Positions 55,490 through 63,596 of a stretch of DNA of 64,000 nt are shown here, in pieces. Below the pieces are notes generated by a model, which was not told the DNA's origin, did no database searches, and saw only the letters and a program-made list of their open reading frames with translations. Position 1 is the stretch's first letter. Each line of letters begins with the position of its first letter. The DNA comes from Streptomyces sp. CB02366 (lineage in GTDB: Bacteria; Actinomycetota; Actinomycetes; Streptomycetales; Streptomycetaceae), in NCBI RefSeq assembly GCF_001905905.1, contig NZ_LIVT01000013.1, positions 1 through 64,000 of the forward strand. Direction: 5' to 3'. Both the position numbers and the translations under genes were made by a program.

Positions 55490-56631
55490 CCCGCGGCTCC
55501 CACCCCCTCGTCCTGGTCCGCCGGCTGCTGGTGGCCGCCGCCTCGGCCGGCGTCGGGTTCCTCCTCCTGTGCGCCCTCGGGTACGCCGCGGCCCACCCCG
55601 CGTCCCCCGGTTCGGTGCTGCGGCTGCTGTGGTGCTTCGTACCGCTGGCCGCCACCGTGCAGTTCGCCGTGGCGGTGGCCCGGGCCGACCCGAGCACCCG
55701 CCCCCGGCCGGGCCTCTCCGCCCTGGGCATGGGCCCGGTCCGGCTCTCGGCGCTGGCCGCGGTCTCCACGGCCCTCTCCACCACCCTCGGCTCGGTGGTG
55801 GCCCTGCTCTTCTTCCTGCACCTGCGCGGCGATCTGACCGGGATGCCGTTCGACGGCGGCGCGGCGGATTTCCTCGGCGCGGGCGCCCCGCTGCCGCTCG
55901 CCGCCGCGCTGACGCTGCTGGCGCTGGTCCCGGTGACCGCCTCGGTGGCCGGGGCGCTGGCGCTGCGGTCACGGCCCGACCCGGCGCGGGACGCCTTCGG
56001 CTCCGAGGAGCTGCCGGAGCCTGCCCCGGCCCCGGCCGGGCTCCCCTGGGGCGTGGCCCTGGTCGCCGTCGGGCTGGCGGTCGAGGCGGTCGCCTCCCGG
56101 GGGACGGGCGGCAACGCGTTCCCGCTGCCCGGACGGTACGACTCCACCCCGGTGGCGGTACTGATCGGGTGGACGCTCACCGCGGTCGGCCTGGCGATGG
56201 CCGGTCCGAGCCTGACGCACCTGTGCGGGCGGGCGCTGCAGGCGGTGCGCCCCGGGGCCGTACGGCTGCTGGCGGGCCGCGTCCTGATGGACGAGGCCCG
56301 CCGGATCGGCCGCCCCCTCGGCGTCGTCTGCGCCGTGGTGTCCGCGGCGATCGCCGCGTCCACCCTGTACGGGGGCGGTGAGCGCCCCTACGGTCCGCTC
56401 ACCGCGCTCGGCGCGGTGCTGGTCATCGGCTGCACGACGGCGACGCTGCTGACCTCCGCGCTGGAGGCCAAGCACGCCCGCGCCCGCACGGTCGAGGCGC
56501 TGCTCTCCATGGGAGCCCCGGCCGCCGCCCTGCGCCGGGCGACGGTGCTGCGGGCGGTCGCGCTGCTGGCGCTGTTCGCCCCGCTCACCTGGCTGGTCGC
56601 CCGGCTGGCGGCGCTTCCGCTGACGCGGTGA
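55471..56631 (+). CDS. ABC transporter permease, FtsX-like
   Basis: 386 residues from GTG 55471, with GGAGG upstream. About eight hydrophobic segments. Two FtsX-type blocks can be seen, the second ending LEAKHARARTVEALLSMGAPAAALRRATVLRA, which is the usual coupling-loop pattern. Together with the ATPase just upstream it would form an exporter or mechanotransmission ABC system rather than an importer. Substrate unknown. Confidence 0.85.
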   Translation: MLALRLARGSHPLVLVRRLLVAAASAGVGFLLLCALGYAAAHPASPGSVLRLLWCFVPLAATVQFAVAVARADPSTRPRPGLSALGMGPVRLSALAAVSTALSTTLGSVVALLFFLHLRGDLTGMPFDGGAADFLGAGAPLPLAAALTLLALVPVTASVAGALALRSRPDPARDAFGSEELPEPAPAPAGLPWGVALVAVGLAVEAVASRGTGGNAFPLPGRYDSTPVAVLIGWTLTAVGLAMAGPSLTHLCGRALQAVRPGAVRLLAGRVLMDEARRIGRPLGVVCAVVSAAIAASTLYGGGERPYGPLTALGAVLVIGCTTATLLTSALEAKHARARTVEALLSMGAPAAALRRATVLRAVALLALFAPLTWLVARLAALPLTR

Positions 56632-56694
56632 CGCGCGGGGCACCCGGGAACGACGACCGCGGGGGCCCTCGCGCCTACCGGGGCGCGGCACGGC

Positions 56695-56733
56695 CGCCGG
56701 GGGCTCCCGGGGGTACGGCGGGAGCCCCCGGCG
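56695..56733. terminator. Bidirectional terminator
   Basis: 14-bp perfect stem (56695-56708 with 56720-56733) between the convergent permease (+) and AHSA1 (-) genes. Confidence 0.8.
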
Positions 56734-56736
56734 GGA

Positions 56737-57192
56737 TCAGGGGCGGGCGGCCAGGCGGGCGGCCAGGGCGTCGAAGAACGCCTCCCAGCCGTCCTCGGCC
56801 GCCGCGTACTGCTCGGGGGTGAGGTGGCCGCCGCGCTGCTGGAAGGCCAGCTCGGTGGTGCCGTCGCCGAGGTCGCTGAAGGTGACGGTGACGATCTCGC
56901 CCCCGGCGTCCTCGGGGGCGGAGGGGTCCAGCAGCGTGAAGACCAGCCCGTCGGGCTCGCTCACCTCGCGGTAGACCCCGTGGAAGGGCATCTCGACCCC
57001 CGGCATCACGATGACCAGGCTCCACGAGCCCCCGGGCCGCACGTCCATCGCGACCCGGTCCAGGGGGACCTCCGCCTCTCCCCCGTACCAGGCGGCGAAG
57101 TCCTCCGGCGTGGTCCAGGCGGCGAAGACGCGCCGCTGCGGCGCGTGCAGGACGCGGGTGAGGTCGATGCCCTCGCGGGTGCCACCGGTCAT
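56737..57192 (-). CDS. SRPBCC/AHSA1 family protein
   Basis: 151 residues from ATG 57190-57192, with AAGGA 8 bases upstream. AHSA1-type START-like fold: LTRVLHAPQRRVFAAWTTPEDFAAWYG at the start, RPGGSWSLVI, then GTTELAFQQRGGHLT and GWEAFFDAL. Possible roles are small hydrophobic ligand binding or stress response; the ligand is unknown. Probably monocistronic; 57193-57338 shows no other gene. Confidence 0.9.
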   Translation of the reverse strand: MTGGTREGIDLTRVLHAPQRRVFAAWTTPEDFAAWYGGEAEVPLDRVAMDVRPGGSWSLVIVMPGVEMPFHGVYREVSEPDGLVFTLLDPSAPEDAGGEIVTVTFSDLGDGTTELAFQQRGGHLTPEQYAAAEDGWEAFFDALAARLAARP

Positions 57193-57338
57193 GGTCACGG
57201 TCCTTGTCGGTTCGGCCGTCCCCGCCGGGGCGGACGCGCGTCCGGCGGAGTGTCCCCCTCCAGCTTGCCCGGCCCCGCGCCCCCGTGTCGCGCCGGCCGG
57301 GACCGCGGCGGCCCGCCCGCCCGGCCGCCCGGGGCCCC

Positions 57339-58367
57339 TCAGCCGGCGCCCTCCGCCAGCACCACCGTCTCCGCCGCGTCGAAGCGCACGCCCACCACCG
57401 CGCCCTCGTCCGGGGTGTCCCGCAGGGCGCACTCGGCCTCCAGCACCGGCGCGTTCTCGGGTACCAGCCGTACGGTCACGTGGTGGCCCCGGAAGGTGCG
57501 GGCGCCGACCGTGCAGCGCAGGCCCTCCTCCGGAGCGCCGAGCAGGACCCCGGCGGGCCGGACCAGCAGATCGGCCTCGCCCTGCGGGGAGCCCTCGGGC
57601 ACCGGGACCTTGCCCCAGGCGGTGGCGGCGGCCTGTCCGCTCACCGTCGCCCCGGTGACGTTGTCGAAGCCGAGGAACCGGGCGACGAAGGCGGAGGCCG
57701 GGCGCTGCCAGACGTCCAGCGGGCTGCCCTCCTGCGCGATCCGGCCGTCCCGCATCACGACGACCCGGTCGGCGAGCGCGAACGCCTCGCCCTGGTCGTG
57801 GGTGACGGCCAGCACGGTGGTGCCCAGCTCCCGGAAGAGCGTGCGCAGTTCGACGACGATCCGTTCGCGCAGGCTCCGGTCGAGCTGGCCGAGCGGTTCG
57901 TCCAGCATCAGCAGCTTCGGGCGCGGGGCGAGGGCGCGGGCCAGGGCGACACGCTGCTGCTCACCGCCGGAGAGCGCGGCGACCGCGCGGCGCTCGGCCC
58001 CCGGCAGGCCCACCAGTTCCAGCAGTTCCCGGACCCGCTTCCCGGCCTCGGCCCGTCCGGCGCCGTGCATCCGCAGCCCGAAGGCGATGTTGGCGCCGAC
58101 GTCCCGGTGCGGGAAGAGCTGGTGGTCCTGGAACATCAGGCCGAGGCCGCGCCGGTGCACCGGGACACCTGCCTGGTCCCGGCCGTCCAGCAGGACCCGG
58201 CCGCCGTCCATCGGCTGGAGCCCGGCGACGGCCCGGAGCAGGGTGGACTTCCCGCTGCCGCTGGGGCCGAGCAGGCAGACGATCCGGTGGTCGGCGACCT
58301 CCAGGTCCACCGCGTCCAGCGCCGTCCGCTTCCCGAACCGCACGGTGGCGTCCCGCAGACTCAGCAT
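57339..58367 (-). CDS. Thiamine-type ABC transporter ATP-binding protein
   Basis: 342 residues from ATG 58365-58367. Walker A GPSGSGKS, signature LSGGEQQRVALARAL, Walker B LLMLDEPLGQLD, then a C-terminal TOBE-like domain (about 235-340). It belongs to the iron(III)/thiamine/polyamine importer class. Placed 5 bases after the permease, in an operon led by a TPP riboswitch, so thiamine or a thiamine phosphate is the likely substrate. Confidence 0.93.
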   Translation of the reverse strand: MLSLRDATVRFGKRTALDAVDLEVADHRIVCLLGPSGSGKSTLLRAVAGLQPMDGGRVLLDGRDQAGVPVHRRGLGLMFQDHQLFPHRDVGANIAFGLRMHGAGRAEAGKRVRELLELVGLPGAERRAVAALSGGEQQRVALARALAPRPKLLMLDEPLGQLDRSLRERIVVELRTLFRELGTTVLAVTHDQGEAFALADRVVVMRDGRIAQEGSPLDVWQRPASAFVARFLGFDNVTGATVSGQAAATAWGKVPVPEGSPQGEADLLVRPAGVLLGAPEEGLRCTVGARTFRGHHVTVRLVPENAPVLEAECALRDTPDEGAVVGVRFDAAETVVLAEGAG

Positions 58368-58372
58368 GTCGT

Positions 58373-60115
58373 TCAGAACTCCCCTGATCGGTCGGTGCGG
58401 ATGCGCTCCAGGAGCAGCAGCGACACCGCGCACACCAGCATGAGGATCGTGCTCAAGGCCATCGCCTGCCCGTAGTTCAGCTCTCCCGACCGGCCGAGCA
58501 GCCGGGCCACGGCGACCGGGAGGGTGGGGGTGTCGGGCCGCGCGATGAAGACCGTCGCGCCGAACTCGCCGAGGGAGACCGCGAACGCGAAGCCCGCCGC
58601 GACCAGCACCGCCCGCCGTACCAGCGGCAGATCGACCTCCCGCCAGGCCCGCAGCGGAGAGGCTCCCAGCACGGCGGCGGCCTCCCGCAGCCGCTCGTCG
58701 ACCGCGCGCAGCACCGGCAGCATCGTCCGTACGACGAAGGGGACGCCGACCAGCGCCTGGGCCAGCGGGACCAGGATCCAGGAGGTCCGCAGGTCGAGCG
58801 GCGGCTCGTCCAGGGTGATCAGGAAGCCGAAGCCCACGGTGACGGCGGAGACCCCGAGCGGCAGCATCAGCAGCGCGTCGAAGCCCCGGACCAGTCGTCC
58901 GGCCCGCCGGGTCAGGGCCGCCGCCGCGAGGCCGCCGACGACGAGGGCGATCAGCGTCGCGACGAGCGCGTACCGCAGGGAGTTGCCCACGGCCTCCAGC
59001 GGCGGCACCAGGAAGGTGGAGGAGGCGCCGGACCCGGCGGACCGGAGGGCCCGGTAGTAGCCGAGGCCGTAACCGTCCGCTCCGCCGGCTCCCCCGAAGG
59101 AGCGCTCCACCAGCACCCCGAGCGGCAGCAGGATCAGCAGCAGCGCGGTGAGCAGGACGCCGCCGAGCAGCGCCCACTGCCCGGCGCCGCGCGGCCGGCG
59201 GGAGGTCCGGGCCGGGTCGACCAGCTTCAGCGCCCGTTCCCGGCGGCGCACGGTCACGGCGTGCACGGCCAGGATCGCGCCGACCGCGGTGAACTGCACC
59301 AGGGTCAGCACGGCGGCGGTCGGCAGGTCCAGCAGCTGGGCGGTCTGCCGGTAGACCTCCACCTCCAGCGTGGAGTACGCCGGTCCGCCGAGGATCTGCA
59401 CGACGCCGAAGGAGGTGAAGGTGAAGAGGAAGACCATCAGCGCGGCGGCGGCGACGGCGGGGGCGAGCGCCGGCAGCGTCACCCGGCGGAAGGCGGCGAA
59501 CCGTCCGGCCCCCAGCACCCGGGCGGCCTCCTCCTGGCGCGGATCGAGCTGGGACCACAGGCCGCCGACCGTGCGGACGACGACGGCGTAGTTGAAGAAG
59601 ACGTGGGCCAGCAGGATCGCCCACACCGTGGTGTCGAGGCGGACGCCCCCCAACTCGTCGAGGAGCCCGCCGCGCCCCAGCACCGCCAGGAACGCGGTGC
59701 CGACGACGACGGTCGGCAGCACGAACGGCACGGTGACCACGGCCCGCAGCACCTGCTTGCCGGGGAAGGCGAAGCGGGCGAAGACGTACGCCCCGGGCAG
59801 GGCGATCAGGAGGGTGAGCGCGGTCGAGGCGAGGGCCTGCCAGGTGGTGAACCAGAGGACGTCGAGGATGTCCGGGCGGCTCAGGACCTCGCCGATCCGC
59901 CCGAACTGCCAGCCGTCCTCCGTCTTGACCCCGCGGCCGACGATCGCGGTCACGGGATAGGCGAAGAAGACCGCGAAGAAGGCGACGGGCACGGCCATCA
60001 GGCCGAGGCGCAGCGCGGCCCCGCGCCGCCCGGCTCCGCGCGCGGGCGGCGCGGGCCGGGCGGTCCGCTTTTCCGGCTCTACTTCAGGACCAGCGACTGC
60101 CACGACTGGATCCAC
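58373..60115 (-). CDS. thiP: Thiamine-type ABC transporter permease, double-domain
   Basis: 580 residues from GTG 60113-60115; GTG 60103 is also possible. It is a fused permease with two six-helix halves, each with an EAA loop (EEAARVLGAGRFAAFRRVTLP and REAAAVLGASPLRAWREVDLP). This layout is that of ThiP and of Fbp-type iron permeases. The start overlaps the binding-protein gene by 37 bases. The riboswitch upstream favours ThiP. Confidence 0.9.
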   Translation of the reverse strand: MDPVVAVAGPEVEPEKRTARPAPPARGAGRRGAALRLGLMAVPVAFFAVFFAYPVTAIVGRGVKTEDGWQFGRIGEVLSRPDILDVLWFTTWQALASTALTLLIALPGAYVFARFAFPGKQVLRAVVTVPFVLPTVVVGTAFLAVLGRGGLLDELGGVRLDTTVWAILLAHVFFNYAVVVRTVGGLWSQLDPRQEEAARVLGAGRFAAFRRVTLPALAPAVAAAALMVFLFTFTSFGVVQILGGPAYSTLEVEVYRQTAQLLDLPTAAVLTLVQFTAVGAILAVHAVTVRRRERALKLVDPARTSRRPRGAGQWALLGGVLLTALLLILLPLGVLVERSFGGAGGADGYGLGYYRALRSAGSGASSTFLVPPLEAVGNSLRYALVATLIALVVGGLAAAALTRRAGRLVRGFDALLMLPLGVSAVTVGFGFLITLDEPPLDLRTSWILVPLAQALVGVPFVVRTMLPVLRAVDERLREAAAVLGASPLRAWREVDLPLVRRAVLVAAGFAFAVSLGEFGATVFIARPDTPTLPVAVARLLGRSGELNYGQAMALSTILMLVCAVSLLLLERIRTDRSGEF

Positions 60116-61176
60116 TGCTCACGGTTGGCGGTGATCTTCTCGGGCGCGACGGTGGGCGGCGTCTCGATCCGCTCGCCGAACTCCGTGAACAGCTCCGGCA
60201 GCTTGGCGTCCTCGACGACCGGGTTCACGAACATGTTCAGCGGCATGTCCTCCTGGAAGGTGTCGCTGATCAGGAAGTCCAGCAGCGCCTTGCCGCCCGC
60301 CTCGTTCTTCGCGCCGGTCAGCAGCCCGGCGTACTCGGTCTGCCGGAAGCAGGTGCCGGTGGCGACCCCGGTGGGGGCCTCCTCGGGCCGCGGGTCGGCG
60401 TAGAGCACCTCGACGGGCGGGCTGGAGGCGTAGGAGACGACGAGCGGCCGGTCGGCTCCGGCCTTCCTGCCGCCGGCGGAGCCGGAGAACTCCTCGTTGT
60501 ACGCCTGCTCCCAGCCGTCGACGACCTTGACGCCGTTGGCCTTGAGCTTCTTCCAGTACGCCTCGTAGCCGTCCTCGCCCTGGGAGGCGATGGTGCCGAG
60601 GAGGAAGCCGAGACCGGGCGAGGAGCCGGCGGCGTTCTCGGTGACGAGGAGGTTCTTGTACGCGGGCTTCAGCAGGTCCTCGAAGGTCTTCGGCGGCGCG
60701 AGCTTCTTGTCGGCGAAGTACTTCTTGTCGTAGTTGACGCAGATGTCGCCGGTGTCGACGGGGGTGACGCGGTGCTTCTCGTCCTGTTGCGTGCCCTCGG
60801 CGACCCGGTCCAGGCCCTTGGCCTCGTACGGGGTGAACAGGCCGTTGTCGAGGGCGCGGGAGAGCAGGGTGTTGTCGACGCCGAAGAACACGTCGCCGCG
60901 CGGGGAGCCCTTGGTGAGGATCTCCTGGTTGAGCGCGGCCCCGGCGTCGCCGCTCTTGAGGGTCTTGACCCGGTAGCCGGTCTCCTTCGTGAACGCCTTC
61001 AGCACGTCGTCCGAAACGTTGAAGGAGTCGTGGCTGACCAGGGTCACGGTCTTCGAACCGCTGCCCTTGGACGCCCCGGAGCCCGCCGAGCCGTCGTCGC
61101 TACCGCAGCCGGCGAGGACGGTGACCCCGAGCGCCGCGGCGAGCGCGGTCGCCGCGTACTTCGTGGTGGTGTTCAT
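60079..61176 (-). CDS. thiB: Thiamine-binding ABC lipoprotein
   Basis: 365 residues from ATG 61174-61176 with AGGAGG upstream. The signal peptide ends in the lipobox LAGC (Cys24). VTLVSHDSFNVSDDVLKAFTKETGY is close to the ThiB/TbpA N-terminus; PVDTGDICVNYDKKYF and LTGAKNEAGGKALLDFL fit too. It captures thiamine or TPP for the permease/ATPase encoded downstream. The leader (61177-61369) holds a TPP riboswitch. Confidence 0.93.
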   Translation of the reverse strand: MNTTTKYAATALAAALGVTVLAGCGSDDGSAGSGASKGSGSKTVTLVSHDSFNVSDDVLKAFTKETGYRVKTLKSGDAGAALNQEILTKGSPRGDVFFGVDNTLLSRALDNGLFTPYEAKGLDRVAEGTQQDEKHRVTPVDTGDICVNYDKKYFADKKLAPPKTFEDLLKPAYKNLLVTENAAGSSPGLGFLLGTIASQGEDGYEAYWKKLKANGVKVVDGWEQAYNEEFSGSAGGRKAGADRPLVVSYASSPPVEVLYADPRPEEAPTGVATGTCFRQTEYAGLLTGAKNEAGGKALLDFLISDTFQEDMPLNMFVNPVVEDAKLPELFTEFGERIETPPTVAPEKITANREQWIQSWQSLVLK

Positions 61177-61211
61177 GTGGTTCCTCCTGGAGGTGACCAG
61201 GAAGAGACGCG

Positions 61212-61250
61212 GCCCTGCCCGCTGTCCGGCGAACCGGAAGCGGGCAGGGC
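61212..61250 (-). terminator. Hairpin in thiB leader, candidate riboswitch expression platform
   Basis: 11-bp perfect stem GCCCTGCCCGC/GCGGGCAGGGC with a smaller CCGG stem in the loop, between the TPP aptamer and the thiB ribosome-binding site. It has no U-run, so it could act as a factor-independent terminator of actinomycete type or as part of a translational switch. Confidence 0.6.
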
Positions 61251-61275
61251 GCAACAGCTTGAGTAAGGTCCGAAC

Positions 61276-61369
61276 TTCCTACCCGGAATGACCCGGGCGA
61301 GGTTCAGAGGGTCTGCGGCCGACCTGTCCTCGGTGCCGCACTCTCAGCGCTGTGGCGCTCCCCTGTCGG
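61276..61369 (-). promoter_or_regulatory. TPP riboswitch (THI element)
   Basis: On the - strand the consensus parts appear in order: GGGGAGC, then CTGAGAGTGCGG, a variable arm, GACCCTCTGAACCT, then CGGGTCATTCCGGGTAGG. This is the thiamine pyrophosphate aptamer. It lies about 100 bases upstream of thiB and should switch off the operon when TPP is abundant. Confidence 0.95.
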
Positions 61370-61440
61370 AATATGAAGTTGATGTCCGCCAGGCTACACG
61401 GGCGCTCTCCGGCCGGTCCGGGGAGGCCGCGGCCCCGCCG

Positions 61441-62547
61441 TCAGCGCTCGGAGGCCGCGAGCTGCCCGCAGGCCCCGTCGATCTCCTGGCCCCGGGTGTC
61501 CCGCACGGTGACGGGCACGCCGTGGGCCGCGATGGCCTCGACGAACGCCTTCTCGTCCTCGGGCCGGGAGGCGGTCCACTTGGAGCCCGGCGTGGGGTTC
61601 AGCGGGATCAGGTTGACGTGGACCCGCTTGCCCTTGAGCAGCCGGCCGAGCAGGTCGCCGCGCCACGCCTGGTCGTTGATGTCCCGGATCAGGGCGTACT
61701 CGATGGAGATCCGGCGGCCGGACTTCTCCGCGTACTCCCAGGCGGCGTCCAGGACCTCGCGGACCTTCCACCGGGTGTTGACGGGGACGAGGGTGTCGCG
61801 CAGCTCGTCGTCCGGGGCGTGCAGCGAGACGGCGAGGCGGCACTTGAAGCCCTCGTCGGCGAAGCGCAGCATGGCCGGGACCAGGCCCACGGTGGAGACG
61901 GTGATACCGCGCTGCGACAGGCCGAGGCCGTCCGGCTCCGGGTCGGTGAGCCGGCGGATCGCGCCGACCACGCGCTTGTAGTTGGCGAGCGGCTCGCCCA
62001 TGCCCATGAAGACGATGTTGGACAGCCGCGCGGGCCCGCCGGGCACCTCGCCGTCGCGCAGGGCGCGCATGCCGTCGACGATCTGGTGCACGATCTCGGC
62101 GGTCGACAGGTTGCGGTCGAGGCCGGCCTGGCCGGTGGCGCAGAACGGGCAGTTCATGCCGCAGCCGGCCTGCGAGGAGATGCACATGGTGACGCGGTCC
62201 GGGTAGCGCATCAGGACGGACTCGACGAGCGTCCCGTCGTGCAGCTTCCACAGGGTCTTGCGGGTGGTGTCGTCGTCGCAGCTGATGTGCCGGACCACCG
62301 ACATCAGCTCGGGGAACAGCGCCTCGGCCAGCTTCTCGCGCGACCCGGCGGGGACGTTGGTCCACTGGGCGGGGTCGTGCGCGTACCGCGAGAAGTAGTG
62401 CTGCGAGAGCTGCTGGGCACGGAAGGGCTTCTCACCGGTCGCGGCGACCGCTTCCTTGCGCTCGGCGGGCGTGAGGTCGGCGAGGTGCCGCGGGGGCTTC
62501 TTGGCTCCGCGGGGCGCGACGAAAGTGAGTTCTCCGGGCTTAGGCAT
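61441..62547 (-). CDS. rlmN: 23S rRNA (adenine-2503-C2)-methyltransferase
   Basis: 368 residues. Dual-specificity radical-SAM enzyme that methylates A2503 of 23S rRNA and A37 of some tRNAs. The radical-SAM cluster is C-x3-C-x2-C in CGMNCPFCATG, near residue 130. NIVFMGMGEPLANY and VSLHAPDDELR are family motifs. The C-terminal catalytic Cys is in DIDGACGQL. Identity firm. It ends upstream of the TPP leader of the thi operon. Confidence 0.96.
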   Translation of the reverse strand: MPKPGELTFVAPRGAKKPPRHLADLTPAERKEAVAATGEKPFRAQQLSQHYFSRYAHDPAQWTNVPAGSREKLAEALFPELMSVVRHISCDDDTTRKTLWKLHDGTLVESVLMRYPDRVTMCISSQAGCGMNCPFCATGQAGLDRNLSTAEIVHQIVDGMRALRDGEVPGGPARLSNIVFMGMGEPLANYKRVVGAIRRLTDPEPDGLGLSQRGITVSTVGLVPAMLRFADEGFKCRLAVSLHAPDDELRDTLVPVNTRWKVREVLDAAWEYAEKSGRRISIEYALIRDINDQAWRGDLLGRLLKGKRVHVNLIPLNPTPGSKWTASRPEDEKAFVEAIAAHGVPVTVRDTRGQEIDGACGQLAASER

Positions 62548-62718
62548 GGTCCATCCAGTGTGGCAGACACGCCGAGGTGCCCCGGGTCGTCGCCCAGCTC
62601 AGCGGCGATCCGGGCGGGCCGGTACCAGTCGTTGATGGTGGTTGTGGGTCGTCGTTGGCTGCCCCCCGACGGCCCACAGACGGCCCGGCCCCATGGCCTC
62701 GTCCGCAGGTCAGGGCCG
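62548..62718. other. Intergenic region before rlmN
   Basis: On the - strand a stretch ending just before rlmN reads TINDWYRPARIAAELGDD, then PGHLGVSATLDG, with coding-like third positions but no start. It may be a remnant. No tRNA or attachment site could be recognised. Confidence 0.3.
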
Positions 62719-63540
62719 TCAGTCGCCGCTGCCGGCGGGAACCGTGCCGACGGCCAAGAGGTGCGAACTAGCAGCGAGGAGTTCCGGGTACGGCTCTGCC
62801 ATGCGGGCCGCGTCCATGGCTGAGGCGATCAGCTCATCCGTGGGGCCCTCGCCCGGCTGCTGTTCTGCCGCCTTTACCAGCGACCATGCGGGGCCCTCGA
62901 TGCCGAAGACCTGCACATCCACCAGCCCGGAGGCGACCAGCTCTGCCACCAGCTCTTCGGCTCGGTGGAAGTACGAGAGGGTGAACCCCCGCGATCCGTC
63001 ATAGACGGCCGTCTCCAGGATCTTGGAGACGGAGTTGTGAATCCGCTCGGTGTGCAGGTGGGCGTACGTGACGTGCTCGAAGAGCGACGCATAGCGATTG
63101 ATCGCGGCGGCGGCCACCAATCCGCCGGGCTTGGCCACGCGGGAGGCTTCCGCGAGTGCCCGTTGCCGGTCGGCCAGGTCGGGCAGGTGGTACAGCGGCC
63201 CGAGGAGCTGGACAACGTCGAATGTGTCGTCCGGCTCGGGCAAGTCACGCGCGTCACCGACCACCGCCGGGCACACCGCCGTCGCGGCCTCAACGTGACG
63301 GGGCACCGGGTCTACCAGAGCGACGTCGTAGCCGTCCTTCACCAGCCATTCAGCGTGAATCCCGGTCCCACCGCCTACGTCGAGCACCCGTGCCGGCGCG
63401 GGGGGCAGAAAGCGTCGGAGGAGTTCCTGAGTTCTAGCCAGTTCCATCCGACCGTCTGCCGAGCTGCGCAGGCGGCTGTCCTCGTTGACCGTCTCGCCAT
63501 AGAACCGCATCACGGAGGGAGCCAATTCGAGATTCGACAT
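62719..63540 (-). CDS. Class-I SAM-dependent methyltransferase
   Basis: 273 residues from ATG 63538-63540. VLDVGGGTGIHAEWL is motif I of the Rossmann methyltransferases; DVVQLLGPLYHLPD and EASRVAKPGGLVAAAA are later motifs. The substrate is unknown. It is divergent from the GntR regulator with 56 bases between the starts, so it is likely controlled by it. A GATACT -10-like box ends 5 bases before its ATG, suggesting a leaderless transcript. Third-position bias is weaker than in rlmN and neighbours. Confidence 0.88.
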   Translation of the reverse strand: MSNLELAPSVMRFYGETVNEDSRLRSSADGRMELARTQELLRRFLPPAPARVLDVGGGTGIHAEWLVKDGYDVALVDPVPRHVEAATAVCPAVVGDARDLPEPDDTFDVVQLLGPLYHLPDLADRQRALAEASRVAKPGGLVAAAAINRYASLFEHVTYAHLHTERIHNSVSKILETAVYDGSRGFTLSYFHRAEELVAELVASGLVDVQVFGIEGPAWSLVKAAEQQPGEGPTDELIASAMDAARMAEPYPELLAASSHLLAVGTVPAGSGD

Positions 63541-63596
63541 GGTCGCAGTATCGTGTGTACCGGTGGACCAGTCCAGCGCAGGAAATAGGGGAAGCC
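63541..63596. promoter_or_regulatory. Divergent promoter/operator of methyltransferase and gntR
   Basis: Contains GTGTACCGGTGGACCAG, a near-palindrome centred on ACCGGT, and the - strand -10-like GATACT. A GGGGAA ribosome-binding site lies before gntR. A GntR dimer could cover both promoters. Confidence 0.5.
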
